Assembly: GCF_040802235.1 (NCBI RefSeq)
Contig: NC_133167.1
Span: forward strand, 945,001-1,009,000
Direction: 5' to 3'
Length of the DNA: 64,000 bases
Source: Manis javanica
Taxonomy: Eukaryota > Chordata > Mammalia > Pholidota > Manidae
The notes below the pieces were generated by a model. It saw only the letters and a list, made by a program, of their open reading frames with translations. It made no database searches and was not told the origin of the DNA. The first letter of the stretch is position 1. Each line of letters begins with the position of its first letter. Below are positions 45,400-57,870 of the stretch, piece by piece. The translations under genes and the position numbers were made by a program.

Positions 45400-46961
45400 A
45401 CCAGGTCTCCAGCCTTTTATTCATACAAGAACTCAAGAGCATACATTGCCAGCTGATACTGGGCAGCAGATGGGCACAGCAGGCCTGGCTGCCACTTGGC
45501 CTGTGACGGCAGGGCACCCTCTCCAGAGACGCATGACGGGCAGGCCAGTGCGCAGGCCCCTGTGGGCTGTCCGAGTGTGGCACCAGGGCTGTCACCGGCT
45601 CTGAGCCCCAAGAGTCCAGTTGCCCTCAGCCCAGCCCCCAGCCCCAGCACTACAGGGTTATTACAGGGTAGGCGTGCCTGTGGGATGGGGCTGCCCTGTG
45701 GCCCTACACTCAGTGCATTGGTGGACTGTGCCTGCGGCCTGACTGGTGGCCAGAGGCCTCCTACCCTGGTGAGGGGAAGCGAAGCAGCGCTAAGTGGCCT
45801 CTGGTGCTGGCTCAGACTGCGGTCCCTGGCCATGGTGGCTGCAGCAGCTGGGGCCCAGGGGGAAAGGGGCCTCAACAGCCCCACTGCCAGCATGCGTCTA
45901 GATCCCGGCACAGGTCACCTGGGTCCTCCAGAGCTATCTGGAGGAGCTGTGGAAGCTGCTCTTGGTCTGCAAATGTCTGCGTGTCTGGAAAAGCCCTTAC
46001 CTGTCAGAGCTCCCCCAGGCCTCCTGCAGCTGGTGGGGGCAGGGAAGGGACCCAGGCATCCCTCTCGTCTGCAGTGCCAGGTCTTGCACTGCCTCCATTC
46101 CAGGCCTGCATCACCCTGAGCTGGGACCTGGCGTGGGACAGGGAGGCCTGGGGGCAGGATGGGGCAGCCGCTCTGCATAGCGGGACGTCTTGTGCTGGCG
46201 TGGGCCTGCAGGGCCTAATGTAGTGAGGCCATCTGAAGAGGTGCCCACATCTGCACAGGCCAAACCTGCCCCCAGCTCCCCATAAAGCCGGACGTGGTGA
46301 GCCACGGACACCTGGCCTTTGTCAAAGATGGAAGTCTAGGTGGACTCATCAGAAAGGAGCCTCCTCAAGACCAACCTTGCCAGACAGGAACTCACCCTGA
46401 CCCTGGGGGCCACAGTGTCACCGGGGCCTGGCTGAGGCTGTAGGGTTCATGCATAATCTCAGAGGCCCGGCTAGAACCCGATGCCCTCCCTGGGATTCCT
46501 GGGGTGCTGAGAGGTGAGCCTTGACTTCTGACACCTGGAGCCCCGAGTTCTCAGCAGCAGGAGGCAGGGGAGGAAGGCACAGCTGGCTCACACCCTCCAG
46601 CGGGGCACTGCTCAGAGCCGCCGCCTCGCTTCTACTACGGGCAGGGGCTGGGGGGAGAGGCGGCGGGCAGGCAGGAGGGCGCCACTGGTGTCCCGAGGTC
46701 CCTGAAATACATGGCTTTTTGGGGACATTGTTCCCAGCTGACCTGAGGGCCTCGTACAAAATTAAAAGCCAGGGTGGCCGGCAGAGTCAGGCCTGGGAGG
46801 CCAGCGCCACCTGCCCACGCCAGCGGTCACAGAGCCGCGGCCCCTTGCTGTCCCTCCCTGACCGCTCGGGGGCCTCGAGGCCGAGAGGAATTAAATATCA
46901 TCTGTTTTGCATTTTGGCAAAGTCAGTCAGTCCTTGGCTCTGTCCCTGGGGCCGGGGGCAG
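45400..46961 (-). other. GPC1: GPC1 3' untranslated region
   Basis: The region runs from the GPC1 stop codon to the first strong minus-strand AATAAA (45421-45416). Its length of about 1.55 kb is reasonable for GPC1. No coding frame or repeat is recognised in it. Confidence 0.7.
45416..45421 (-). terminator. GPC1: GPC1 poly(A) signal AATAAA
   Basis: A canonical hexamer on the minus strand (plus-strand tttatt) about 1.54 kb after the stop codon. Confidence 0.7.
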
Positions 46962-47191
46962 TCACCGCCACCGCGGCCCGGCTGCTGGGAGGACCAGGGC
47001 GAGGAGGAGCACGAGGCGCGGGCGGGCCTGGGGGCGGCCTGCGGCTGAGGCGTCCTGGCCCTCCCGTTCCGACAGGCCAGGGAGGGCATGGGTCAGCGGT
47101 GTCCGTGAGCTGGAGCCCTTCTTGCTGACCCTTCGGCCACAGACGTCATCTGGGCAGCCGTCTCCACTGCCTGAGCCACTGCTGTCATCAC
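46962..47191 (-). CDS. GPC1: GPC1 exon 9 (HS attachment and GPI tail)
   Basis: It encodes [20 protein letters not shown] through [12 protein letters not shown] and the hydrophobic tail, ending RWR then TGA at 46964-46962. The Ser-Gly repeats are the heparan sulfate attachment sites. Confidence 0.95.
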
Positions 47192-50100
47192 CTGGGGGGG
47201 ACAGGAGGCTCCAGCAGACCAGCCCGCCCTGCAGGCCCCGCGTGCAAGCATGCCCCCCGCCCCATCAGCCCCCATGCCGAGGGATGCCAGCTCCACCCTG
47301 AACACAGCAGCCTGAATCCTGGGGCGCTGCCGCCCCCTGGGTCTGCCAAGGTCCCACTGTGGTGGGCACACGACTGGGGGCACTCAGCGTCCACGCCCAG
47401 GCGGCAGAGTCCTGGAGCCCACTGCCGGGACACGGGGTCTGGGAGGGCCCCCTCCCCGCACACTCCCCCAGCTGGCAGCGCTCTGTGGCACCCGGCTGAC
47501 CCATGACTCTCGGCCCCAGGAGCCCGGCCCTCACTGGCGTCCTGGAAGTCCACGTCATCGCCGCCGTAGGCGCCACGCAGCCGGTTGGTCATGACCTTCA
47601 GCCGCATGATCTGCTGGCGGGCGGCCATGTCGGGCTTGGTGATGTCCACCTCCACCTCGGGGTTGTTGATCTGGTTAGCCAGGCCATCACCCATCACCTC
47701 GGGAAGGTACCTGGCGCCAGAAGGTAGGCCTGGGTCACTGCCCTGGTTCCTGCCAGGACTCTTCACCCCAGCATGCCCTTCTGCTCCTCTCCTCCCACCT
47801 GGGCAGCACAGGCCCTTTGGGGCCAGCAGAGCCTGTGCAGCCCCACAGCAGCAGGGGGCACTCGCCCCGAGCCTGCCTGGTGCGTGCTGCGGGGAGCTGG
47901 CACGTGGTGAGGATTCGGCTGGTCCAGGCTGCGTGTCCTGCTGTGTGTGTGTCCTATGTCCAGAACGGCTGTGGGCCAGAAGAGGGCCCACCTGAGGCCC
48001 CGCAGGAGGAGTGCCGTGCTGTCAGCCCGGTGCACCTACCGGCCCTTGGCCATCCCGTTCCAGCAGCGGTCATCACCAGCAGTACTCATGGCCATCTTCT
48101 CGCTGCACAGTGTCCCCGGGAGGCTGATCCAGAAGTCCTGGGCATCACGCAGCTGGGCCTTGGCCTCGGAGACCTGCGGGGCAGCGGTCAGGCCACTGGA
48201 TGGCCCCGCCCATTCTGCCCTCCCCGCCCCTTGCCCACCCAGGGTGTGGCAGCTGGGGGCCACTCACCAGCTTTTCCAGCATGCCTGTGGGTGGCTTCTC
48301 CTGCAGAGCTAGCTTGCCCTGGTGCCGATTCTCCTCGGGCCCGGGGGCCTGAGGGTTCACTTTGGGGTTCCCGCAGCCCTGGATGACCTGGGAGGAGACC
48401 ACAAGGGTCTTGGAGGGCACGAAGCCCATTCTGGGATGCCTGTCCCACGCCCACCATGCCCGCCTGCCTGTACCTTGGCCGTGAGCGTGTCCTTGTTGTC
48501 CTGGAGGGTGTTGATGGCCTCTGCCAGCCACAAATGCACATTGCCGATGACGTTCTCTGCACCCAGCGGGCCCCAGAACTTGTCGGTGATGAGCACCATG
48601 GAGTCTGGCACAGGTGTGAGCACATGCACAAGACATGAGGGACACATGCACGTGGGTGTGCCACATGGCAGTTCGTGCATGCGTCGTGAGTTGACACACA
48701 CATCGGCTTGCTTCGGGCCTGCCCACGTATACACAGGCTCGTGTGTGTTCTGGAAGGCACATACGTCAGTCACGTTTATGCTGGCTCACTTTAGGCCATC
48801 GCATGTACACATCACGTGTTCTGGCATGCATGTGTGCTGGCCCACATGCTGGCCCACGAGCATGTCATGTGAGTGTTGGGGTACTTGCTGAACGGGAAAA
48901 GACAAGGACCAAGACCCAGAAGGCCTCCCAGGCAGCCGTCTGAGCCACACTCCAGTCTGGACGCTCAGAAGGAACCCTTGTCCCTCGACCCTGGGGGCCG
49001 CCCACCTCCCAGGGCCCCGGCCAGGCACGGAGGACAGGCCCAGCTTCAAGCCACTCCTGCAGGCCCTGGGCCCCTCTGGTGTGCAGCGGCAGTGAGGGCT
49101 CACCCAAGAGGTTTCTCCACTCGGCGTCCAGGTCGGCCTGGTTGGCCAGGCAGCCCTTGAGCACATTGCGGCAGTAGTCCGGGCAGGGCCGGGCGCCAGG
49201 GACTCCCAGGCAGTGTGCACAGTACACCAGCTTCATGACAGCTCTCGAACATTCCGGACCCAGGGGCACCTGCAGAGCAAGGCAGCCTGAGCCCGGCACC
49301 AAGGAGCCTGGGGCGGGGAGTCTGCGTGGGGGGCAGGAGGCCCCAGCGGGACCCGGCCTGGCCCAGGCCCTCCTCGGGCTCTCTTCTCAGATGACCAAGC
49401 GGCCTGGTGGCCGTGGAGGCAGTTGTCCTGACAGTCACATCCAGTGCCGCGACTCCTGGAACACGGCTGTCACTGGCCCTCGGGGCGGGGGTGAGCATGC
49501 CCACCTGGCATGCAGATGCGGGACGAGGTGCAGGGGTCGGGGTGACCAGTCGGGAGCCCCAGCTGGCAGGAGGGGGCTCACACCTGTGCCTGTCTGAGGC
49601 CGAGTGGGTCTGACACGCCTGCCCTGTGGGGGGGCACCCTGCCCACCTGCATGGCCCTGGCCTCGGGCCTTAGCCTCTCCGGCCTCCGGGCACAGGCCCC
49701 ACTCGCCTCTTGCCCCTACCGTGCGGTTGGCTCCGTGCCCATCCCCACGCCCCTCTCCCCCCACTTCCTGCCTGGGACCTAGGCTGGTCGGGGACAGGAC
49801 TGAACAGGAGAGGAGGCCACCTGGGGCTACGCCTGCTCACAGCAGAGCACATGCCCAGGCCTAGGGCGGCAGCCCAGGGGCCCGCATGCTTCCGGGAGCC
49901 CCGAGCAGTTCTGCACACCTGGACGACCTTCCGGACTACATCGCTGGCCACGCCCAAGCCCTGCACGAAGGAGCGTGCTGCCACAAAGGCGCGCGTGGCG
50001 CGTAGGCGCAGCTCGCGTGGGGCCTCCCCGAAGGGCCGCAGCGCCTCGGCCTGCTTGCCCAGGCAGTCCAGGTAGTCGTCGGGCAGCAGCAGCTGCGGGT

Positions 50101-52326
50101 GCAGCTGCTTGAACAGGTGCTCCAGCAGGTGGGCCCAGAACTCAGCCAGTGCCTCCTGCAGGTGCAGGTTGGCGCCGCGGTAGTAGAGGCGCAGCTCCGA
50201 GTACAGGTCGCGGAAGGCCCCGGTGCTCTGCGCATACAGCTCTCCGAAGGCGCTGGGGAAGGCATCCTGCAGGGCCCGCTCGGAGTCGTTCAGCAGGCGC
50301 TGGAAGTGATCTGGCCACGGGGAGGCAGGTGTGAGGCCCTCCCGGGGCTCCTGCCTCTGGCCCACCCCTGCAACGCTGTGGCAGGCAGACCGGGATGGGA
50401 GGGCCCCCTGCGGGGCGCCTGGTGCTCCTAGAGTCGGCTGAGTCCCGGGGTGGGGCTCGCCGGGGGGCGGTGGGGGTAGGAGGGCCTGGGGGGCCCTGCT
50501 TCTTCCCAGCCACTCTCCCTTCTTGCCACCCACCCCCACGTCAGCCCTTGGGCCCTCCTGCCCTAGGGGTGCTTGGGCCTCTTCAGGTCTGTTCTCCACC
50601 CCGCCTGTCTCTGGGGCTCTGCTGGGCCTCCTGCCCCATCCCCGCCTGTCTCTGGCTCCTGGGTGCCTTTGCTCTGGCTCCAGAAGGTCCAGCTCATCGC
50701 ACCCCCTAGAAGCCCACCTGAGTTGCAAGGGGGACTCCTGAAACTCCTGGGACATGCCCAGCACCCCAGACAGGTGTTCTGAGACCTTCCCAGGGGGCAG
50801 GGGATGCTCCACATCCCCACACTGGGGCCCCGAACGGCACCCTGCCCCCCTGACCACGAGACCGCAGACCCATAACTGCATGGACCGCCGCCTTGGACCC
50901 GTCCCGGAGGGCTGGGGCTACCCTTCCCACACAGGTTGGGGGACCCTGGGAAGCCAAGGGTTTTCATCCCCACCCAAGGCCTCAGGCCATATGGCCTTTG
51001 GTGGCAGGAGACCCGTTTCGGGTGGCTGCAGGACAGCAGGGAGGAGTGGTCAGTCCAAGCATCCATCCGAGTCCAGCTCCCACTGCGGGACCGGCTCCCG
51101 GTACTGCAGCCATCAGCCCGGTTACATACGGAGCCCGCCCCAGCCCCATTCCTGTGCAGTGTCTTGCTCTGGACCAGGCCCCAGGCAGCCGCCCCTGCAG
51201 CTTTGAGGGCTGGGTGTCCTGAACACAGCGACCTGAGGCCCAGCCAAGCCTGGCTGTGGGGGATAGGGGGAGGGCCAGGGGAGAAGACTCCTGGGGACAC
51301 AGGTGGGCCTGGAAGGGGATGTAGGGTCATTTTAAACACAAATCAATGTCCCAAATGGGTGTGTTCACACATTGTGGGAGGCCACAACATCAAAAGGTGG
51401 GAACCTGCTAGTGGGCAGTGGAGAGGTCGCCACAGAGCAGAGCCCACAGGACAGACTCGGGCGGCAGGGGACGTGGATCCTATCACAGCAGGGAGGAGGA
51501 GGACGGCGGGACGGGGCCAGGGAAGGACAGAGGAGCAGGGTCAGGTGGCACGCTGGAGGGGGGCCGGCTGGATGTGCTGGCTGGGAAGGAGCTGGGGGAG
51601 CTCAAGGCAGCAGGTCTCGGTGACATTAGAGGGACGGGGCTGCAGGGAGAGGTGCAGCAGAGCCCCACACCCAGACAGAACCAGGAGCACCAGCCAGGGG
51701 GCGGCTGGAAGGGGCCTGGGAAGGCTTGCTCCACGTGCCATCACGGGGCACACAGATGGTGCAGCTGACCAAACAGGGACAGAGGCCAATCACAGCTGCT
51801 GGCCCAGCTGCTGTGTGGAAACAGACTGGGCTTGCCCACTGCCCGCCCCCGGAGCACGGGCTGCCCCTCCTTGGGGGCCTACATGGCTGGCTGCTGCGGG
51901 CAGGACCAGAAGCCGAGGCCCAAGAGCCTCGATGGAAGCCATGCTGATTCCCAAGAGCGGGCCTCAGGTGTCCACTCTCCTCGGCTGGGCCCCTGCCCCG
52001 TGCTACCAGCCTGCCAGGGCACCTTCTTCCTCCACCCAGACCTAGGGTTTCAATCTCAGCTCAGAGGTCATTTCCTAGTGAACCCCCCAAATTTCAGTCC
52101 CTAAGTGCTAACCCTCCCACCCTGACCCCGCTCCTGGGGAGGGGCCCTGCCTGCGGCTCCCCCTCACCGTCAAAGCCCCGCAGCTGGGTGGACAGCGTGC
52201 CCTGCAGGGCGCTGCCGCTGTCGCGGAGGGCGGTCTCCAGCTCGGAGCGGCTGCGGTTGGCCAGGTTCTCCTCCATCTCGCTGGTGCAGCAGGTGTAGCC
52301 CTGGGGGCAGATTCGCAGGTGCTCGC
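46962..52326 (-). CDS. GPC1: GPC1, glypican-1 heparan sulfate proteoglycan (exons 2-9)
   Basis: The coding sequence on the minus strand is join(46962-47191, 47535-47710, 48040-48173, 48268-48387, 48474-48604, 49104-49269, 49919-50310, 52168-52326), open and phase-consistent throughout. Glypican-1 is a GPI-anchored cell-surface proteoglycan whose heparan sulfate chains bind FGF, Wnt, Hedgehog and other ligands. Visible features: [20 protein letters not shown] with paired cysteines at the start of exon 2; N-glycosylation sequons NRS and NDS; the conserved [17 protein letters not shown]; the cysteine-rich [20 protein letters not shown]; Ser-Gly attachment sites in [10 protein letters not shown]; and a C-terminal hydrophobic tail ([10 protein letters not shown]) typical of GPI signals. 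The signal peptide and first cysteines are in exon 1, outside the window. MIR149 lies in intron 1 on the same strand. Confidence 0.96.
47535..47710 (-). CDS. GPC1: GPC1 exon 8
   Basis: It encodes [20 protein letters not shown] through DVDFQDA. Acceptor GGCGCCAG, donor GCCA|GTGAGG in phase 1. Confidence 0.96.
48040..48173 (-). CDS. GPC1: GPC1 exon 7
   Basis: It encodes [20 protein letters not shown] through [12 protein letters not shown]. Donor CG|GTAGGT in phase 2. Confidence 0.96.
48268..48387 (-). CDS. GPC1: GPC1 exon 6
   Basis: A 40-codon exon, phase 0 at both ends, encoding [19 protein letters not shown] through LEKL, the less conserved linker. Confidence 0.95.
48474..48604 (-). CDS. 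GPC1: GPC1 exon 5
   Basis: It encodes [20 protein letters not shown] through DTLTAK. Enters in phase 1, leaves in phase 0 at AAG|GTACAG. Confidence 0.96.
49104..49269 (-). CDS. GPC1: GPC1 exon 4 (cysteine-rich)
   Basis: It encodes [20 protein letters not shown] through LDAEWRNLL and carries seven cysteines of the glypican core. Donor TTGG|GTGAGC in phase 1. Confidence 0.96.
49919..50310 (-). CDS. GPC1: GPC1 exon 3
   Basis: The largest exon (392 bases) encodes [20 protein letters not shown] through SDVVRKVVQ, the alpha-helical core with the [20 protein letters not shown] region. It is GC- and CpG-rich. Confidence 0.96.
52168..52326 (-). CDS. GPC1: GPC1 exon 2
   Basis: It encodes [20 protein letters not shown] through TQLRGFDG. 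Acceptor CCTGCAG; enters in phase 1 and leaves in phase 1 at GACG|GTGAGG. This is the most upstream GPC1 exon in the window. Confidence 0.95.
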
Positions 52327-54918
52327 CTGCAGGGAAGGGCCTGTGTGAGGCACAGACGGCCTGGGGGCAGGCTGGGCCCCAGACAGCTCAGCCCTGAGGG
52401 GCAGCCTGCCTGCAGAGTGGGTGTGGGTGCAGACAGAGATGGGGCACAGATCAGGGTGGGAAGCAGGGGTGCAGGGAGGGTATAGATGGACAGACATCCT
52501 GGCCCCTGGGCCCCTCCCAAGCCCCCAGCCCTGTCTGCTGCCACAGGGAGCAGGGCCATCCCAGGGTCCCCTGAACGGTTCAGTCACACCTGTGCCCCCG
52601 CACAGGGCGGCCTGGGGGTCCTCAGTGTGGGGTGGGGTGGGCTTCTAGACACAAGGCTCATTCTGAGCCCACACACTGCCCTTTGCCCAAGAGAGCCAAG
52701 AGCCCCCTACCCCACCACAGCCCTGGTGCACGCTCACAAAGCAGACAGCAAGCCCAAATGCCCTACTCACCAGGGGGGGTGCCTGGTGACTGCCAGTCCT
52801 AGGCTGGCCAGGGGTGGTGGCCCCCAGGGCATGCCGACCCCGTTGGGACAGGGCCTGGACACAAGTCTGCTGGGGGCCCCGTGTGAGCCGCCAGCAGGAC
52901 ACCCCTGTGCCCCTTCAGGTGTCTGCCCTCCCTCAGCCTCAGGGCCCTACCACGGTGGCAGGCCCCTGGTGGGTAAGGCCAGGCTCCAAGCCAACACAAG
53001 CTTGCAGGCCCACAGGGGCCCTGAGTGTGGGCGCTGCCTCGGGCTACCTGGCTGACCTGCTTTAAAGGCGCTGGTCCAGGTGCACTGTTGCACGAGCGTG
53101 GTGGGTGCCGAGACCCCATCCTACGGACCAGGGAACAGGCCTGCAGGGATGGGTCTTCCTGCCCAGGGACTGGAGGAGGAGCCATGGGCTCAGGGCCCCA
53201 CCCACGGGGCCACTGCACAGTGCTGACCAGCCACTCTCTGCAGACGGCACTTCCTGCCTATACACTTGGGAGGGGCAGCTGCCCTCCCAGCGCCAGCCTG
53301 GGCTGGGCACACAGTGGGGGCGGGCGCAGGGCTGAGGCCTGGACAGAGGCTGTTGGGAGTCACTGCGTGGCCAGCACAATTGGGGGGCACAGCAGCCCGA
53401 GCTCTCTGGGTGCGAGGCCACCCCGTCAGTGGCCCTGCCTCAGGGCAAAGGCCTGGACACGGCAGTTTCCAGTGGAAGCCTTGGGGCAGGAGATAATTAT
53501 GACCAAGTATCTCGAAGCCGAGTGTGCGCCACAGAGCCACTAGGGTGGCTGCGTTCCGGGGCTTGAGTGCCTACCTCCCACTCCTGTGCCCCACACGTAC
53601 AGCACAGCCCACGGAAGCCGAGACGAGAGCAGAGAGCAGAAAATGGAGTACACGCTTGGGGAGTTACAGTGCGGCCCGACCGGCTCTGTGCCCATCAGTG
53701 CCACAGCTGGGGGGGTGGGAGTGCCCCAGGCGGAGGAGGGTGTCGGGGGCCTGCGACGGCCTGCTTAGGGGGACGGTGGAGGGTCTGGTGGGGCAGGACA
53801 GAGCAGAGACCAGAAGGGCTTCCCGCCCCCTTCTTCCCCACACAGCCTCAGCCCCAGGGTGGCACATGCCCTCTGACCCCAGACCCCTGCCCACAATAGG
53901 GTGTCATGTCTGGTGGACCTCCGCCCTTGCTCTGATGCCTGGAAGGGAAGCTGGCATGTCCACCTAAGGGGGTTTGTGGCCCCCTACCTTGGGATACACA
54001 GATGGGAAAAGCCAGATGACTTGTGCTCATACCTTGGAGAGCAGCAGGCCTGCCAGGGTGTGGGAGTCAGGGGTCTAAGACCCACCCCTGGGGCAGTCGG
54101 GCCTTTCCGGCCAGGCACAGGCCTCGTGGGAGCTGTCTGGGATTAAGGGACAGAGCCTGGTTCTTCAGGGACCTCTCCCTGCCCCCCTTCTTCTGGAGGT
54201 GAGGTGGGCAGGCACCTCAAGGAAGGGAAGGCTGGGAAAAGAGGATGGCCCTAGTGGACAGCTGTCCCTCTCTGCTGCCTTTACTGGTTCTGGTGTGTGT
54301 GGCCCTGGACCCTCGCCAGCAGGGGCAGGACAGCGCTGGACGAGGGTCCTCCTCTGGGGGTCCCAGCCTCAGAGCAGGGTGGACACTGGATTGGTCTCTA
54401 GCAGCGTGAGGCACTGTGTGGCTATGCAGTGGGGTTGTGGGGGCACCCCAGGGGTGCCCCCTCCAACAACAGGGGCCAGGAAAGCACTCTTGGTGAGCAC
54501 TTACCAGCTGCTCAGGACACCAGGCTGGTGGTAGTGCAGGGGGTGGAAGGGGGCTGGGGGGTGGTGAGTCTGGGGGAGGGGGGACAGGCAGGTGCTTGGT
54601 GGGCTTCCAGGTGACACCCACCCAGGCTGGTTGGGTCACGGGGCAGCGGGTGGGCAGGCAGGAGGGCGCTGGCTGCCTGGGGCGGACACAGCCCTCTACT
54701 CGCATGCCACAGGGCTGACCACCCTCCTGACCCCAGGTCCCCTTCCCCAAACCTGCCATGCAGACAGGAGAGGCTGAGGGGGCAGACAGGCAAAGACAGG
54801 AGCTCCTGAGGGTGGGCTGAGTGGGCTCCTTCCCACCGGCCCCAGCCCAGTGGCCTCTGTGCAGCTCCCCACGCCCTGCCTGGCCACCTCGTCCAGCCAG
54901 CCCGGTGACCTGCACTCT

Positions 54919-55007
54919 TCCGGCCGCCCCAGCACAGCCCCCGTCCCTCCCTCCCTCCTCAGACACACACGGGAGTGAAGACACGGAGCCAGAGCGTGGA
55001 CGCCGGC
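54919..55007 (-). ncRNA. MIR149: MIR149 microRNA precursor hairpin
   Basis: The minus strand folds into a hairpin whose 5' arm at 54993-54971 is the complete miR-149-5p sequence (seed CUGGCUC). Its 3' arm at 54952-54932 is miR-149-3p, a G-rich strand with seed GGGAGGG. The loop differs slightly from the human one as I remember it, while both arms are unchanged. The precursor is on the same strand as GPC1, about 2.6 kb upstream of exon 2, as in human, so it is probably processed from the GPC1 primary transcript. Confidence 0.96.
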
Positions 55008-56599
55008 CTGAGGCCCCGGGCAGGCTGGGCCGAGGCGCCCTGGAGCCCGCGGCAGGGTGGGTGTGGGCGCCGGCCCTCCCCCTGCCCAGCCCGGCGTGGC
55101 CTGCAGGTCTCCCGTTGGTCTTGGGCGTCAGTAGGCTGGAGGGTTCTACAGGACACCCCCTGCATTTTGTAAAAGCAAGCTTGCCCCTCCTGGTCTCCAA
55201 ATGGGGCCCAGCTGGGGGGCTGGGGTTCTGCCAGCAGGAGCCCACCGACCCAGGGGGCAGGCGAGTCAGCCCGACAGGATCTGCCTCTCCTCCCCCACTG
55301 CCACCTCTTCTCTCAGCTCCATACCTGGAGAAAGGTGACGGCTCAGGCCAGGTGGGAGGGGACACACCTCCCCACGCCAATCTGCCCAGTGACCGCTCCT
55401 GTCCTCCGCAGGCCCCAGCGGCCTCCACCTTCCCAGAGCTTCCCTTTCCTCAGCCCCAGGACACTTCCTGCCTCATGCCCTCAGGCTGGGGCTTTAGAGC
55501 CTCTCCTCCAGGCCCTGCCCCCAAATTCCTGGATGTCAACTGACCCTGCTCCTCAGGGTACAGTACTTGCTCCCCACCCCCTGACCCCACTGCAGGTGGT
55601 TTTCTCTTGCTGGCGGCAGACCCCGCGTCTGTCTTCCCCCTCGAGGGTCGGACTTCCTGGGGTGACCCCTGACTTCTCCCTGTCAAGCCCCCACCAGTCT
55701 ACGGCTTCAACATCTTTACAGCTCACAGCCTTCCGCACCTGCTGACCCAGCCCTGGCCCCAGGCTGCCGGTCTCAGGGGTGAGCACCCTTTGAATGGCAC
55801 CCCCACCAGCAGTGTCACCCTAATGCTCAAGTCCAGGACTCCCATTCCAACCACAGTCACTATTTCTGATTCAGGACACAGACCTCGCTTGTCTGGGCCC
55901 GGCCTGGTGGCCACCTGTGACTGGTGGCCCTTGAGCCTCCCAAGGAGACTGCAGAGGGAAGATGGCGCCATGCCAAGCCTGTCTCTCCAGAAGCTTCCAC
56001 GGCTCACACAGCAGCCTGCACTGGCCTCCCTGAGCTGTGCTGGAAGACGGCTGTGTGGACAGACCCAGGCAGCACGGCCTCCAAAACACACCAAGAGGCC
56101 CGTGTCTGGAAAAGCAGGAAGGGGCCACTTCCCCAACCCTCCGCTCCACTCAGTTCTGGACCCCACGGCAGGCCCGGCCAGCTGACCGGGGGTGGGGGTG
56201 CAGAAGGCTTTCCCAGAGCAAGAGACCCTTCTCCAGACACCTGCCCCCTGCCCCAACCAGTCCAGTGGGCCATGCCCACCAGCCTGCTGGGGGTGGCACT
56301 GCACAAATGGAGGGAGGTTCCTGGGGCACCGCCCACCACCAAGCCCCAGACCTTTCTCCCCCAGCCCACCGCAAGCATTTGCCCGTGGATAGTACCTGCG
56401 GCCGTGTCACGCCTGGGCATCCAGAGTCCGGGCGGACTGCCTGGACCCGCATCGCAACTCCCCTCTCCCCGGTTCCTAACGCATCAGCAGCACCCGTGAC
56501 CCCCGCCTGTGCTGCTCCCGACACGCGTTCCACCAGTTCGTACCCCTCACCGACGACCCCCCCAACCCCTCCACCATTGCAGCCACACGCAGCGTCACC

Positions 56600-57870
56600 G
56601 AGGCGCCCCTCTGCCGCCGCCGCAGAGCCTCCGTCAGGCACTGGGGCCCGACCCCGAGGGGCGTCGCCGGCGGACGCCTCTGCGCGGGTGTGGGGTCCGC
56701 GCCCCAGGCCCGCGAAGGCTCCCGCTGCCCGGGGCCGGCAGCCCAGATCGGCTGGGCCGCGTCGCAGGCGGCGGACAAAGGCCGGGCGCCCCAGGGGCGG
56801 GTCGCCAGTCGTCGTGCACCGGGACCGGCCGAGGGGCGCGCGGGCTCCGGGAATGCGGCGGCGCTCCTGGCGCAGTGGCGCGGCGGGGAGGGGGCGGCGG
56901 GCGGGGAGGGCGGGAGGCGGCGACGCGATTGGCGGGGAAGGGGCTTGTCGCAGTGGGTGCGGCAGGCACGGGGAGGGGTGGCAGGAGAGGGGCTCGCGGG
57001 GGCTGCGGCAGGAGAGGGGGCGGGCGGGTCAGGCGGAGAAGGGGGGCTGCGGCAGGCGGTGGGGCCAGCGGGGAGTGGAGGCGACCGGCGGGCAGGGACG
57101 GGGGGAAGGTGGGGAGCTGGCGCAGGGAGGCGGGCGGGGGTGGGGCGCAGAGAGGGCAGGGGGAGGCGGCTCCCGGTGGGAAGGGTGCAGAGACGGCTGG
57201 GACCCCGGGCCGGGGCGGTGCTGGGCGGCAGGGGTGGGGAGGGGCTAGGCGAGGAGGCCGCGGAGACGGCGCGGGTGGTGCGCCCAGGCACGGGGGTGCG
57301 GAGGGACGGGGCCCGCGCGGGCTGCTCCAGCCCGGATCCCGGCCCCGCGGCCGCCCCCCGGGCCCTGTCCTGCTGCGGCGGCGGCGCGTGAGGCTCCGAG
57401 TGCGGGTCCGGCGGAGGCGCGGCGACCGGGCGGGACGCGTGCCGAGGACTCTGCGGCCCCCACGGCCGCACTGGCGCGCACGGCGCCGCGCCTCCCCCCG
57501 CAGCCCCCGCCCCCCGAGCGCGGCGCCGCCCCGACTCCCAGGAACCGCAGCAGCCGACCGGCCTCCCACCGCTGGCACAGCCCGGGGCGTGGTGCGCAGG
57601 GGGGCACGCCGGGCTGCTCCCGGGAAGGGGAACGGCGGCCGCCACCCAGGCGCTCCCCGGTGCGTGCGGGCGCTCAGGCCCCCACCTGTCGCCACTTGCC
57701 CCGCCAGCCCTCCTTTCCCCTCGGTGACCGGGGCCTCCACTGCCGAGTCCCCACCGGCTTCCCCCAGGAAATACCGAACCCCACCCGGCCTCGCCCTCCT
57801 GCGGCTCAGCCCCGCCTCCCGCCGCGCTCCCCCGTGCCCCTCCCTTCCCTCCTGGGGATCTCGGGTGCCT
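56600..57870. promoter_or_regulatory. CpG island within GPC1 intron 1
   Basis: This is a long, intensely GC- and CpG-rich stretch with many GGCGGG boxes and a G-rich plus strand (gggcgg, ggcggg, ggaggg runs). It contains no recognisable exon. It may be an intragenic or alternative promoter, or an enhancer-type CpG island. All reading frames stay open simply because stop codons are rare in such DNA. Confidence 0.65.

Noticed and set aside
48600-48860. CA/TG-rich stretch beside GPC1 exon 5 as a structured RNA or array
   Set aside because: The short degenerate 'cacatg/catgtg' words lack a regular unit or spacers and look like simple-sequence DNA.
49670-50881. A 403-codon minus-strand frame
   Set aside because: It is GPC1 exon 3 with open flanking introns. 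The true exon edges are the CAG acceptor at 50311 and the GTGTGC donor at 49918.
54217-55428. A 403-codon minus-strand frame overlapping MIR149
   Set aside because: It has no family resemblance, reads through low-complexity intron DNA, and overlaps a microRNA hairpin.
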